A stretch of DNA of 33,582 nt from the NCBI GenBank assembly GCA_021803025.1, contig JAJZQV010000025.1:1-33582 (forward strand). The letters run 5' to 3'. Below the pieces are notes generated by a model. The model was not told the DNA's origin and did not search any database. It saw nothing but the letters and a program-made list of their open reading frames with translations. The translations under genes were made by a program, and so were the position numbers. This DNA is from Actinomycetes bacterium (lineage in GTDB: Bacteria > Actinomycetota > Actinomycetes > Propionibacteriales > Propionibacteriaceae). Shown one piece after another: positions 24,229 through 31,508 of this stretch. Positions within the stretch are counted from its first letter, which is position 1. Every line of letters begins with the position of its first letter.

Positions 24229-25523
24229 GCGGCAACGAGCAGGCGTTCGCCCGGGCACGGGCTGTCATCCCCGGTGGCGTGTCGAGCCCCGTACGGGCGT
24301 TCGGCGCCGTCAGAGGCACGCCCGTCTTCGTGACGCGTGCCGAGGGTCCGTACGTGTACGACGTCGACGACCGCCAGTACGTGGACCTCGTCGGCTCCTG
24401 GGGCCCGGCGCTGCTCGGGCACGCGCGGCCGGAGGTCGTGGAGGCTGTGCGGGTCGCGGCGGGTCGCGGGCTCTCGTTCGGCGCGCCGACGCTGGCCGAG
24501 GCGGAGCTCGCCGAGCTGGTCCGTGAGCGCGTGCCGCTCGCCGAGAAGGTGCGCTTCGTCTCGACCGGCACCGAGGCGTGCATGACGGCGGTACGGCTCG
24601 CGCGGGGCGCCACCCGGCGCGACGTCATCGTGAAGTTCGCCGGCTGCTACCACGGCCACTCCGACGCCCTCCTCGCCGCGGCGGGGTCTGGTGTCGCCAC
24701 GGCCGGGCTGCCGGGCTCGGCGGGCGTCCCGGCCGCGGCGACCGCCCAGACGCTCGTGGTCCCGTACAACGACCCGCACGCCCTGCGCGAGGTCTTCGCG
24801 GCGCGCGGTGACGAGATCGCCGCCGTGATCACCGAGCCGGCGGCGGCCAACATGGGCGTCGTCCCGCCCGAGCCGGGGTTCAACGCGATACTCCGCGACA
24901 TCACCACCCGGCACGGTGCGCTGCTCATCTATGACGAGGTGCTCACCGGCTTCCGCGTCTCCCGATCGGGCTGGTGGGGACTCGAGCATGCCGGCGTCTC
25001 ACCGGACCTCTTCACGTTCGGGAAGGTCGTGGGCGGCGGGATGCCGCTCGCGGCTCTCGGTGGGCGCGCAGAGCTCATGGACCTCCTCGCCCCGCTCGGG
25101 CCCGTGTACCAGGCGGGGACGCTCAGCGGGAACCCCCTCGCGACGGCAGCAGGGATCGCCACGCTGAAGCTGGCGGACGCCGCGGTGTACGAGCGGGTGG
25201 ACAGCGCCGCCGCGCGTCTGGGGGACGAGGTCTCGGCCGCGCTCACCCGGGCTGGGGTCGTGCACAGGCTCCAGCGGGCCGGGTCGCTGTTCTCGGTCTT
25301 CTGGGGTGTCGACCGGGCGGTCCGCGACTACGCGTCGGCGCAGCGACAGCACACCGGCGTCTACACGGCGTTCTTCCACGCCATGCTCGACGCGGGCATC
25401 GCCCTCCCCCCGTCGGCGTACGAGGCATGGTTCGTCTCCGCGACGCACGACGACGCGGTGCTCGACCGCATCGTCGAGGCGCTGCCGGCGGCGGCCCGTG
25501 CCGCAGCGGAGGCGTCGGCCTGA
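24225..25523 (+). CDS. hemL: Glutamate-1-semialdehyde 2,1-aminomutase HemL
   Basis: A 432-residue PLP enzyme that makes 5-aminolevulinate from the product of HemA. Motifs: [66 protein letters not shown] with the PLP-nitrogen Asp237, and [17 protein letters not shown] with PLP Lys267. The ATG at 24225 overlaps the hemB stop; an in-frame GTG 9 nt earlier is inside hemB and less likely. It is the last gene of the heme operon. Downstream is a gap with symmetric repeats that may terminate transcription. HemA and HemL being at opposite ends of one operon keeps the two enzymes of ALA formation under one promoter. Confidence 0.96.
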   Translation: MSGNEQAFARARAVIPGGVSSPVRAFGAVRGTPVFVTRAEGPYVYDVDDRQYVDLVGSWGPALLGHARPEVVEAVRVAAGRGLSFGAPTLAEAELAELVRERVPLAEKVRFVSTGTEACMTAVRLARGATRRDVIVKFAGCYHGHSDALLAAAGSGVATAGLPGSAGVPAAATAQTLVVPYNDPHALREVFAARGDEIAAVITEPAAANMGVVPPEPGFNAILRDITTRHGALLIYDEVLTGFRVSRSGWWGLEHAGVSPDLFTFGKVVGGGMPLAALGGRAELMDLLAPLGPVYQAGTLSGNPLATAAGIATLKLADAAVYERVDSAAARLGDEVSAALTRAGVVHRLQRAGSLFSVFWGVDRAVRDYASAQRQHTGVYTAFFHAMLDAGIALPPSAYEAWFVSATHDDAVLDRIVEALPAAARAAAEASA

Positions 25524-25592
25524 GCTGGCGGGCGGGTCCGCACGCCGGCGACCTGTGAGCACGACCTGACGCGCCGGCAGGTCGGCGGTCGC

Positions 25593-25761
25593 CGACTTCC
25601 GTGTTCTGGTGGTTGTAGGAGACGCCGGTGGCAGTCGTGCGCGCGACTTCCGTGTTCTGGTGGTTGTGAGGCCCGAGGAAGGCCCCATAACCACCCGTGC
25701 ACGGAAGTCGGCGCCGAGGGCTGCCGACACTCGGCTGATAACCACGTCAGCGCGGAAGTCA
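25593..25761. repeat. Symmetric array of four 24-bp repeats (two direct, two inverted)
   Basis: Copies at 25593-25616 and 25644-25667 are identical (CGACTTCCGTGTTCTGGTGG then TTGT). Copies at 25687-25710 and 25738-25761 are inverted relatives that read, when turned, GACTTCCG, six to seven variable bases, then GTGGTTAT. The start-to-start distances are 51, 43 and 51 bp, so the array is symmetric about its centre. It fills the 248-bp gap between the convergent hemL and phosphotransferase genes and could fold into nested hairpins. A lone fragment GCGGAAGTCGG recurs at 27584-27594. Confidence 0.75.
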
Positions 25762-25771
25762 GCGTGCGGGC

Positions 25772-26563
25772 TCAGCCCCCCAGCGCGGCGAGGTGGTCCG
25801 TGATCCAGCGGATGTCCGCCTCGTAGTGCTCGGCGTGCCCCTCGGCGACGTGCCGCGCGAACGCCTCGTGCCCGGCAGCGGCCGCCTCGCGCATGTGCGA
25901 GACGGTCCACGCCAGCCGGGGGACCACGGCGTGAAGGGCCTCGACCGTACCGGCCGCGTCGAGCTCGTACGCCTCGCAGAACACCCGGACCCGGGCCGCC
26001 CTCTCCGGGATCGTGCCCCACCCCTCCTCGCTCACGGTGAGCGGCGCGAACCCGTACAGGGCTGAGGCGATGTCGTACGTCCGGGGCCCCGGCCGCGCGT
26101 AGTCGACGTCGATGATCCCGACGAGCGTGGCCCCCGAGAAGACCAGGTTGTACGGGGCGAAGTCGCCGTGGACGACCACCTCGGCCTGAGGCAGTGGCGG
26201 CAGCTGCCAGGGCAGGTCGCGTCGCACGAGCGGTACGGAGGCGTCGTGGAACCGACGAAGGGTTCTCGCGACGTCGACGAGCGCCTCCTCGGTGCGGGCG
26301 GGGGAAGGGACCGGGTAGTGGGCGACCTCCCCGGGCAGGTAGTCCAGGACGTCGCGGCCGGAGTCGTCGACGCCGAGGAAGCGCGGTACGGGCAGGCCGG
26401 CGGCGTGAAGCACCGCGAGCAACTCGCGCATCGCAGGGCTCCAGGGCGCGCTGGGCCGGCGGACCTCGTCCCCGATCCGGACGACCCGGTTGATCCCGCC
26501 TCCGGCCAGCTCGATCTCCTCCACCGGGCCATGATGGTCCGGACCGGGCATTGACGAGCTCAT
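25772..26563 (-). CDS. Aminoglycoside phosphotransferase-family (APH) kinase-like protein
   Basis: About 263 residues of the APH/choline-kinase fold. The catalytic loop is VVVHGDFAPYNLVF (HGDXXXXN, with catalytic Asp and Mg-binding Asn) and the metal-binding segment is GIIDVDYARPGPRTYDIA (the usual DFD/DWE is DVD). The N-terminal lobe starts IELAGGGINRVVRIGDEVRR, where GGGxNxVxRxG serves as the nucleotide loop. Such proteins phosphorylate small hydroxyl compounds; nothing points to a specific antibiotic or metabolite. The ATG at 26561-26563 was chosen because it precedes the glycine-rich lobe and overlaps the stop of a short upstream frame (ATGA). An ATG 12 nt further in is the alternative. 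The upstream N-terminal extension that stays open looks non-coding. Confidence 0.72.
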   Translation of the reverse strand: MSSSMPGPDHHGPVEEIELAGGGINRVVRIGDEVRRPSAPWSPAMRELLAVLHAAGLPVPRFLGVDDSGRDVLDYLPGEVAHYPVPSPARTEEALVDVARTLRRFHDASVPLVRRDLPWQLPPLPQAEVVVHGDFAPYNLVFSGATLVGIIDVDYARPGPRTYDIASALYGFAPLTVSEEGWGTIPERAARVRVFCEAYELDAAGTVEALHAVVPRLAWTVSHMREAAAAGHEAFARHVAEGHAEHYEADIRWITDHLAALGG

Positions 26564-26739
26564 GCGCTCGGCGTGTGGCGGACGAGGACGAGGTGCAGCA
26601 GGACGCCGACGACGGGCGCCCAGAACACACCGCCGATGTCCAGGACCGTGACCCCTGACGCGGCGGAGTGGCGGACAGGCAGATCGCGTGGTCGATCGGG
26701 TGGGGGATGCGGGCTGTGAGCGTGCCGGGCGCGGGGCAC
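26560..26739 (-). other. Possible short membrane ORF or remnant upstream of the phosphotransferase
   Basis: A frame opening at a GTG (26737-26739) gives 59 codons. The first 30 are Pro/Arg/His-rich and look non-coding. The last 30 contain VLDIGGVFWAPVVGVLLHLV, a credible transmembrane helix, then LVRHTPSA and a stop that overlaps the phosphotransferase ATG. This could be the worn-down tail of a membrane-protein gene that once led an operon with the kinase. Its start lies only 38 bp from the divergent lipoprotein gene, so a full-length gene is not present. Confidence 0.3.
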
Positions 26740-26777
26740 CGTGGGGAAGAGCGCGGTCCGGTCCGTACGATCGGCTC

Positions 26778-27581
26778 GTGAAGATCGGGATGGCCGGACT
26801 CGTGGCCTTGATGCTCGTGCTGTCCGGCTGCAGCGGGATCGGCAACCCCGGTCAGACCAAGGCGTGCCGCGCCCTGGCCGACCAGGTGCCCAGGATCGCC
26901 GGCGTCACGGGCGCCACCTTCACCGACGCGATGGTCGGTGGGCTTCCCCGCTGTACCGGGGACGTGGCACTCACGCAGGGCCTGTCGACGACCGAGCGCG
27001 GACGGGTGGTCGGCGCCGTGTACGACGTGATCCGGACCAGGGGGGTCAAGGAGGTCGAGTTCGCCACGAGCTTCGCGCTGGGCGGCTCGACACTCAGCGT
27101 GGCGAGCGGCTTTCCGACGGCGGAGCAGGCGACGCGGGTGGTGGAGATCGCGGACTCGTCCCACGCCGGCCCCGTGGAGATCGCCTACTCGCGGGGGAGC
27201 CTGCTCGCGACCCTCCACGCGCCGCTGTCGAGCACGACCCCCGCCGCGTCGCTTCGTGAGGGCATCGCGCTGCTGCGCACGCAGCCGCCAGCGGGGTTCG
27301 TCGAGCTCGACTGGTACCTGGGCCAGAACGTCATCGTCGCGCCCACGCTCACCGCAGGCGACGCCTCCCGTCTCGACGCGCTGGCCTCGTGGTTCCAGAC
27401 GAACCCTGCCGTCACCTCGTACACGCTGAGGATCCAGGCGGGCGTTCAGACGTGGACGCTCGTGACCTCGGAGGAGGTGCCCGAGGTCGTCCGGGACTTC
27501 GGCACTGCAGCCGGAGCCGGTGCCACCGTGAAGGTCTCGGCCTCCCTACCGGGCAAACCGCCGTACCTCACCTTCCCCTGA
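26778..27581 (+). CDS. Predicted lipoprotein of unknown function
   Basis: A 267-residue secreted protein. KIGMAGLVALMLVLSGC is a lipoprotein signal with Cys18 in the lipobox LSGC. The mature part has Cys pairs around KACRALADQV and LPRCTGDVAL, and otherwise mixed alpha/beta sequence without a motif I can name; segments such as GGSTLSVASGFPTAEQATRV and ALASWFQTNPAVTSYTLRI recall small repeated beta-alpha units. The GTG at 26778 is taken as start: TACGAT (26766-26771) lies six bases upstream, no ribosome-binding site is present, and the signal peptide begins there. It is divergent from the phosphotransferase unit. The role is unknown; a surface or cell-envelope protein is likely. Confidence 0.75.
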   Translation: MKIGMAGLVALMLVLSGCSGIGNPGQTKACRALADQVPRIAGVTGATFTDAMVGGLPRCTGDVALTQGLSTTERGRVVGAVYDVIRTRGVKEVEFATSFALGGSTLSVASGFPTAEQATRVVEIADSSHAGPVEIAYSRGSLLATLHAPLSSTTPAASLREGIALLRTQPPAGFVELDWYLGQNVIVAPTLTAGDASRLDALASWFQTNPAVTSYTLRIQAGVQTWTLVTSEEVPEVVRDFGTAAGAGATVKVSASLPGKPPYLTFP

Positions 27582-27618
27582 TCGCGGAAGTCGGCCCCCC
27601 GGCGAGCATCCCGGGCTG

Positions 27619-27712
27619 GTCGGTTCACCATGTTAAGTAGGTGAACCGGATGTTCTCATGGCAAATCCGCCATGAGAACATCCAACTTGCCTACTTAACA
27701 TGGTGAACCGAC
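27619..27712. repeat. 94-bp near-perfect palindrome, AT-richer than its surroundings
   Basis: Two 44-bp arms (27619-27662 and 27669-27712) are inverted copies with five mismatches, all clustered in one six-base block, around the loop AAATCC. The inner 15 bp, GGATGTTCTCATGGC, pair perfectly. The left arm can also fold alone (CGGTTCACC against GGTGAACCG, 27621-27648). Flanks beyond GTCGG/CCGAC do not match, so the borders are sharp. It is part of the 418-bp gap between the lipoprotein and bkd genes. Confidence 0.85.
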
Positions 27713-27786
27713 GGCGCTTCTGCGGCGTCGCCGGGGCGCGCGGTCCGTACGTCTGGATAGTCCTCCGGTACGGGCCCAGTTTGAGC

Positions 27787-27825
27787 CCCTTCGACCGTGA
27801 CCCCCGCACAAGGGGTGCCGAAAGG
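27787..27825. repeat. 39-bp direct repeat, copy 1
   Basis: Starts CCCTTCGACCGTGACCCCCG and ends GGTGCCGAAAGG; identical to copy 2 at 27861-27899, with a 74-bp period. Inside, CCCC-GCACAA-GGGG and CCTTCG/CGAAAGG allow a stem-loop, so it has the form of a repetitive extragenic palindrome. Confidence 0.8.
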
Positions 27826-27860
27826 CGGGTCGGGCACGCGACGATCACGGAGATCACCCG

Positions 27861-27899
27861 CCCTTCGACCGTGACCCCCGCACAAGGGGTGCCGAAAGG
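27861..27899. repeat. 39-bp direct repeat, copy 2
   Basis: Identical over all 39 bases to 27787-27825. The 35-bp spacer between the copies itself begins CGGGT and ends ACCCG. This copy ends 30 bp before the -35 box of the following operon, so a role as a regulator-binding site is possible as well as a mobile palindrome. Confidence 0.8.
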
Positions 27900-27929
27900 G
27901 GCATGCCCGTGGTTCGATGCGGGGAGTAG

Positions 27930-27960
27930 TTGACCTGGCCCGGATCGTTCCGGGTAGGCT
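27930..27960 (+). promoter_or_regulatory. Promoter of the bkd-type operon
   Basis: TTGACC (27930-27935) and TAGGCT (27955-27960) with a 19-bp spacer. The -35 box is good and the spacer is slightly long. The -10 box overlaps the first of two operator-like sites. Confidence 0.55.
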
Positions 27961-27988
27961 ACGCAACCGTAACCTACGGAACCGTAGG
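27958..27988 (+). promoter_or_regulatory. Tandem TetR-like operators in the bkd promoter
   Basis: CCTACGGAACCGTAGG (27973-27988) is a perfect palindrome of 7-bp arms around AA. GCTACGCAACCGTAAC (27958-27973) is a relative at 15-bp spacing with 5 of 7 arm pairs kept. The CTACGnAACCGTA core resembles operators of TetR-family repressors of acyl-CoA and fatty-acid genes. It lies over the -10 and early transcribed region, as expected of a repressor site. The regulator is not encoded in this window. Confidence 0.65.
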
Positions 27989-27999
27989 AAGGGAGACGC

Positions 28000-29145
28000 G
28001 TGACCGCGACGAACGCCTGGACCCCCCGGATCGTCGGCCCCGCAAGCGAGCCGCCTGACGACCCCTTCGCTGGGGAACCCGCCGACGGGATCGAGACCGT
28101 ACAGCTCCTCGACCCGGATGCGCGGCCCCGTCGTCACCACACGTACAGCCCGCAGCTGACCGTCGACGAGGTGCGCGAGGCGTACCGGACGATGTTCCTG
28201 TCCCGGCGCCTCGACACCGAGGGCACGAACCTCCAGCGCCAGGGCCAGCTCGCGCTGTGGGCTCCGGCCAAGGGCCAGGAGGCGGCGCAGATCGGCGCGA
28301 TCAGCGCCCTCCGCGCCACGGACATGGTCTACCCCTCGTACCGCGAGCTCTCGATGGTGATGCACCGCGGCCTCGACCCGATCGGCGTCTTCCAGATCAT
28401 GCGCGGCATCACGCACGCCACGTGGGACGTCGAGGCGCACCGGATGGGGGTCTTCGCGTTCGTCGTGGGCGCTCAGACGCTGCAGGCCGTGGGGTACGGC
28501 ATGGGCATCACGCTCGACGGCTCCGACGAGGTCGTCCTCGCCTGCCTCGGCGACGGTGCGACGAGCGAAGGGCACGTCAACGAGGCGCTGAACTTCGCGG
28601 CCGTGTACAGGGCGCCCGTGATCTTCCTCGTGCAGAACAACCAGTACGCGATCTCCGTACCCACCGCCCAGCAGTTCCGCGGCGCTCCCGCAGCACGAGC
28701 CGCGGGATTCGGGATGCCGGGCGTACGCGTCGACGGCAACGACCTCTTCGCGGTTCACGCCGTGGTCGCCGAGGCCGCGGCGCGCGCTCGTGCCGGGGAG
28801 GGCCCGACACTCGTCGAGGCGATGACCTACCGGATCGGGGCTCACACCACCGCGGACGACCCCACCCGCTACCGCACCCGCGCGGAGGAGGACCTCTGGG
28901 TGGGTCGCGACCCGCTGGTACGGACGGAGCGCTGGCTGCGCGAGCAGGGGACCACGGACGACTGGTTCACCGGCCTCGCCGCCGAGGCCGACGAGGTCGC
29001 CACCGACCTGCGGGCCCGGGTCCTCGCGCTCGAGCCCCAGGGCATCACGGACCTGTACGACTTCGTGCTCGCCGAGCCTTCCGCCGCGCTCGCCGAGGAG
29101 CGCGAGCAGGTGGCCGCGTACATCGCCGGGCTGGAGGGCCGCTAG
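28000..29145 (+). CDS. Branched-chain 2-oxoacid dehydrogenase E1, alpha subunit
   Basis: A 381-residue thiamine-diphosphate subunit. The TPP-binding motif runs from GDGATSEG (GDG at 184-186) to VQNNQYAIS (NN at 213-214). KGQEAAQIGA and VYPSYRELSMVMHRGLDP belong to the E1-alpha family that decarboxylates 2-oxoacids. The layout (separate alpha, beta and E2 genes) and the long N-terminus favour a branched-chain 2-oxoacid dehydrogenase, which turns keto acids of Val, Leu and Ile into acyl-CoA primers; a pyruvate or acetoin role cannot be excluded. It starts at the GTG at 28000 after AGGAAGGGAG. It is preceded by tandem TetR-like operators. E1-beta begins directly after its TAG stop. Confidence 0.87.
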   Translation: MTATNAWTPRIVGPASEPPDDPFAGEPADGIETVQLLDPDARPRRHHTYSPQLTVDEVREAYRTMFLSRRLDTEGTNLQRQGQLALWAPAKGQEAAQIGAISALRATDMVYPSYRELSMVMHRGLDPIGVFQIMRGITHATWDVEAHRMGVFAFVVGAQTLQAVGYGMGITLDGSDEVVLACLGDGATSEGHVNEALNFAAVYRAPVIFLVQNNQYAISVPTAQQFRGAPAARAAGFGMPGVRVDGNDLFAVHAVVAEAAARARAGEGPTLVEAMTYRIGAHTTADDPTRYRTRAEEDLWVGRDPLVRTERWLREQGTTDDWFTGLAAEADEVATDLRARVLALEPQGITDLYDFVLAEPSAALAEEREQVAAYIAGLEGR

Positions 29146-30126
29146 ATGGTGCAGCTCACGATGGCGAAGGCCATCACCGCGGGTCTCACGCGCGCCATGG
29201 ACGGCAACGAGCACGTGGTGACGATCGGGCAGGACATCGGCCGACTCGGCGGGGTCTTCCGGATCACCGACGGGCTCCAGGAGCGGTTCGGCGCACGTCG
29301 GGTCATGGACTCGCCCCTCGCCGAGGCCGGCATCGTGGGTACGGCGCTCGGCATGGCCCAGCGCGGGTACGTGCCGGTGTGCGAGATCCAGTTCGACGGC
29401 TTCGTGTTCCCGGCGTTCGACCAGATCGTCAACCAGGTGTCGCGGCTCCGATTCCGCACCCAGGGCCGGATCACCGCACCCATCGTCATCCGGCTCCCGT
29501 ACGGCGGCAACGTCGGCTCGATCGAGCACCACGGCGAGTCGCCCGAGGCCTACTTCACCCCGACGCCGGGCCTGCGGATCGTCACGCCCAGCACGCCGGT
29601 CGACGCGTACGAGCTCATCCAGCAGGCGGTCGCGTCCCCGGACCCGGTCATCGTCCTCGAGCCGAAACGGCTGTACCACTCGCTCAAGGGCGAGGTCGAC
29701 CTCGACGCACCGGCGTCGGGCGAGCTCGACCGTGCCCGGGTCGTACGGCTGGGGACCGAGATCACGCTCATGGGGTACGGGCCCATGATGTCCACGCTGC
29801 TCAGCGCGGCCAAGGTCCTCGCCGACGAGGGCCACTCCGCCGAGGTCGTGGACCTCCGCTCGATCGCCCCGATCGACTGGGTGACCGTCGAGGCGTCGGC
29901 CCGCAAGACCGGCCGCGTGGTCGTGGCGCACGAGGCGCCGCGGACCTCCGGTGTCGGCGCCGAGCTCGCTGCGCGGATCCAGGAGCGCTGCTTCTTCGCC
30001 CTCGAGGCGCCGGTCCTTCGAGTCACGGGCCTCGACATGCCGTACCCGCCGTCGCGGGTCGAGACCGACTACGTCCCCAGCGTCGACAGGGTGCTCCAGG
30101 CCGTCGACCGCGCGCTCGCGTACTGA
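29146..30126 (+). CDS. Branched-chain 2-oxoacid dehydrogenase E1, beta subunit
   Basis: A 326-residue partner of E1-alpha, forming the heterotetramer that decarboxylates the oxoacid. It shows VVTIGQDIGRLGGVFRITDG, SPLAEAGIVGTALGMAQRGY, CEIQFDGFVFPAFDQIVNQV, then the C-terminal transketolase-like domain with VVDLRSIAPIDWVTVEASAR and VVVAHEAPRTSGVGAELAA. Length and motifs match the BkdB/PdhB family. The ATG at 29146 abuts the alpha stop with no gap, so translation is coupled. The E2 gene follows 9 bp later. Confidence 0.9.
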   Translation: MVQLTMAKAITAGLTRAMDGNEHVVTIGQDIGRLGGVFRITDGLQERFGARRVMDSPLAEAGIVGTALGMAQRGYVPVCEIQFDGFVFPAFDQIVNQVSRLRFRTQGRITAPIVIRLPYGGNVGSIEHHGESPEAYFTPTPGLRIVTPSTPVDAYELIQQAVASPDPVIVLEPKRLYHSLKGEVDLDAPASGELDRARVVRLGTEITLMGYGPMMSTLLSAAKVLADEGHSAEVVDLRSIAPIDWVTVEASARKTGRVVVAHEAPRTSGVGAELAARIQERCFFALEAPVLRVTGLDMPYPPSRVETDYVPSVDRVLQAVDRALAY

Positions 30127-30135
30127 GAGGCAGCC

Positions 30136-31416
30136 ATGGCCCTGCAGCACTACCGCCTGCCCGACGTCGGTGAGGGGCTCACCGAGGCGACGGTCATGAC
30201 CTGGCTCGTCGCCGAGGGGGACACCGTCGCGGTGAACGACCCCGTCGTCGAGGTCGAGACCGCCAAGTCGGTCGTCGAGCTGCCCTGCCCGTACGCCGGT
30301 GTCGTGGCGGCTCTCCTCGTGGAGCCCGGCAAGACCGTGGAGGTCGGTACGGCGCTCATCTCCGTCGAGGACGGGGTCGCGGCCGAGTCCGTGCCGGAGG
30401 ACGCTCCTGCGGCGGACGAGTCTGCGCCCCACGCCGAGGCGTCCGCCTCGCAGGCGACGCTCGTCGGCACCGGCCCGCGTGAGCTCAAGCAGACCCGCCT
30501 GCCGCGCAAGACGGCGGAGAACACACTCCTCGTCGCTCCGCCGAGGGATGCCGACACGAGGACGCTCGCCAAGCCCAGCGTCCGCAAGCTGGCGCGCGAT
30601 CTCGGCGTCGACCTGGCCTCGCTGACGCCGACCGGCCCCGACGGTACGGTCAGCCAGGACGACGTGACCGCCGCGGCCACGCAGCAGGGGGGCTGGACCG
30701 GATTCCTGGCCGAGCGGGGCGAGACCCGCATCGACGTCACGGGCATCCGCCGAGCCACCGCGCGCGCGATGGTCGAGAGCGCGTTCACCGCCCCGCACGT
30801 CACGGAGTGGACCGACGTGGACGTGACCCGCACGATGGAGCTCCTCGAGCGCATGAAGACGATGCGGATGTTCCGCGACGTACGGATCACACCCACGGTC
30901 CTCATCGCGCGCGCCGTGTGCGTGGCGCTGCGCCGCAACCCGGAGCTCAACTCGAGCTGGGACGAGAAGAACTCCCAGATCGTGCGGAAGTCCTACGTCA
31001 ACCTCGGCTTCGCCGCGGACACCCCACGGGGCCTCGTGGTGCCGGTGGTCCACGACGCGGACGCGATGAGCACGTACGACCTGGCCGCCGCGCTCAACGC
31101 GCTCACGCACACGGCCCGTGAGGGGAAGTCGACGCCGGCCGACCTGTCCGGCGGCACGTTCACGATCACGAACATCGGCGTCTTCGGCATCGACGCGGGC
31201 ACACCGATCCTCACGCCGGGCCAGGCGGGGATCCTCGCGGTCGGCCAGATCACGAAGCGCCCGTGGGTCGTCGAGGACCGGGTCGAGCCGCGCTGGGTGA
31301 CGACGCTCGCCCTGAGCTTCGACCACCGCATGGTCGACGGCGCCGAGGGGTCCGCGTTCCTGGGCGACATCGCCGAGATCCTGCGCGACCCGGGGTCCAC
31401 CCTCATCATGACCTGA
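30136..31416 (+). CDS. Dihydrolipoamide acyltransferase E2 of the 2-oxoacid dehydrogenase
   Basis: A 426-residue core subunit. One lipoyl domain at about 1-78 carries lipoylated Lys44 in VEVETAKSVVELP. A Glu/Ala/Ser-rich linker follows, then the E1/E3-binding domain PSVRKLARDLGVDLASLTPT (about 153-172). The catalytic domain includes TGIRRATARAMVESAFTAPH, TPRGLVVPVVHDAD, GGTFTITNIGVFGIDAGTPI and SFDHRMVDGAEG with His397 and Asp401 of the HXXXDG motif. SD-like GAGAGGCAG precedes the ATG. No E3 (lipoamide dehydrogenase) gene follows, so the complex must use one encoded elsewhere. A 13-bp inverted repeat begins 8 bp after the stop. Confidence 0.92.
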   Translation: MALQHYRLPDVGEGLTEATVMTWLVAEGDTVAVNDPVVEVETAKSVVELPCPYAGVVAALLVEPGKTVEVGTALISVEDGVAAESVPEDAPAADESAPHAEASASQATLVGTGPRELKQTRLPRKTAENTLLVAPPRDADTRTLAKPSVRKLARDLGVDLASLTPTGPDGTVSQDDVTAAATQQGGWTGFLAERGETRIDVTGIRRATARAMVESAFTAPHVTEWTDVDVTRTMELLERMKTMRMFRDVRITPTVLIARAVCVALRRNPELNSSWDEKNSQIVRKSYVNLGFAADTPRGLVVPVVHDADAMSTYDLAAALNALTHTAREGKSTPADLSGGTFTITNIGVFGIDAGTPILTPGQAGILAVGQITKRPWVVEDRVEPRWVTTLALSFDHRMVDGAEGSAFLGDIAEILRDPGSTLIMT

Positions 31417-31424
31417 CCCCGGCA

Positions 31425-31494
31425 CCATTCAGTGGCAGATTCCGGGTCGCCTGTCGCTCTAGCCACCGGCGGCCGTCCAGGTGCCACTGAATGG
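31425..31494. repeat. 70-bp element with perfect 13-bp terminal inverted repeats
   Basis: CCATTCAGTGGCA (31425-31437) and TGCCACTGAATGG (31482-31494) are exact inverted copies around 44 bp of GC-rich sequence. No target-site duplication is visible. It could act as a terminator hairpin for the bkd operon, or be a miniature inverted-repeat element. Confidence 0.6.
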
Positions 31495-31508
31495 AGACGA
31501 ACGGGCCC

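Noticed and set aside
21370-24258. Huge minus-strand open frame opposite hemC-hemD and hemB
   Set aside because: High GC leaves antisense frames open; the product is Arg/Ala/Ser-rich low complexity, while the plus strand encodes clear heme enzymes.
25593-25761. CRISPR-like array
   Set aside because: Only two identical direct copies; the other two are inverted and divergent, spacers are not uniform, and no cas genes are near.
27691-31428. 1245-codon minus-strand frame opposite the bkd operon
   Set aside because: Same antisense artefact; no recognisable domains and the plus strand has three clear subunits.
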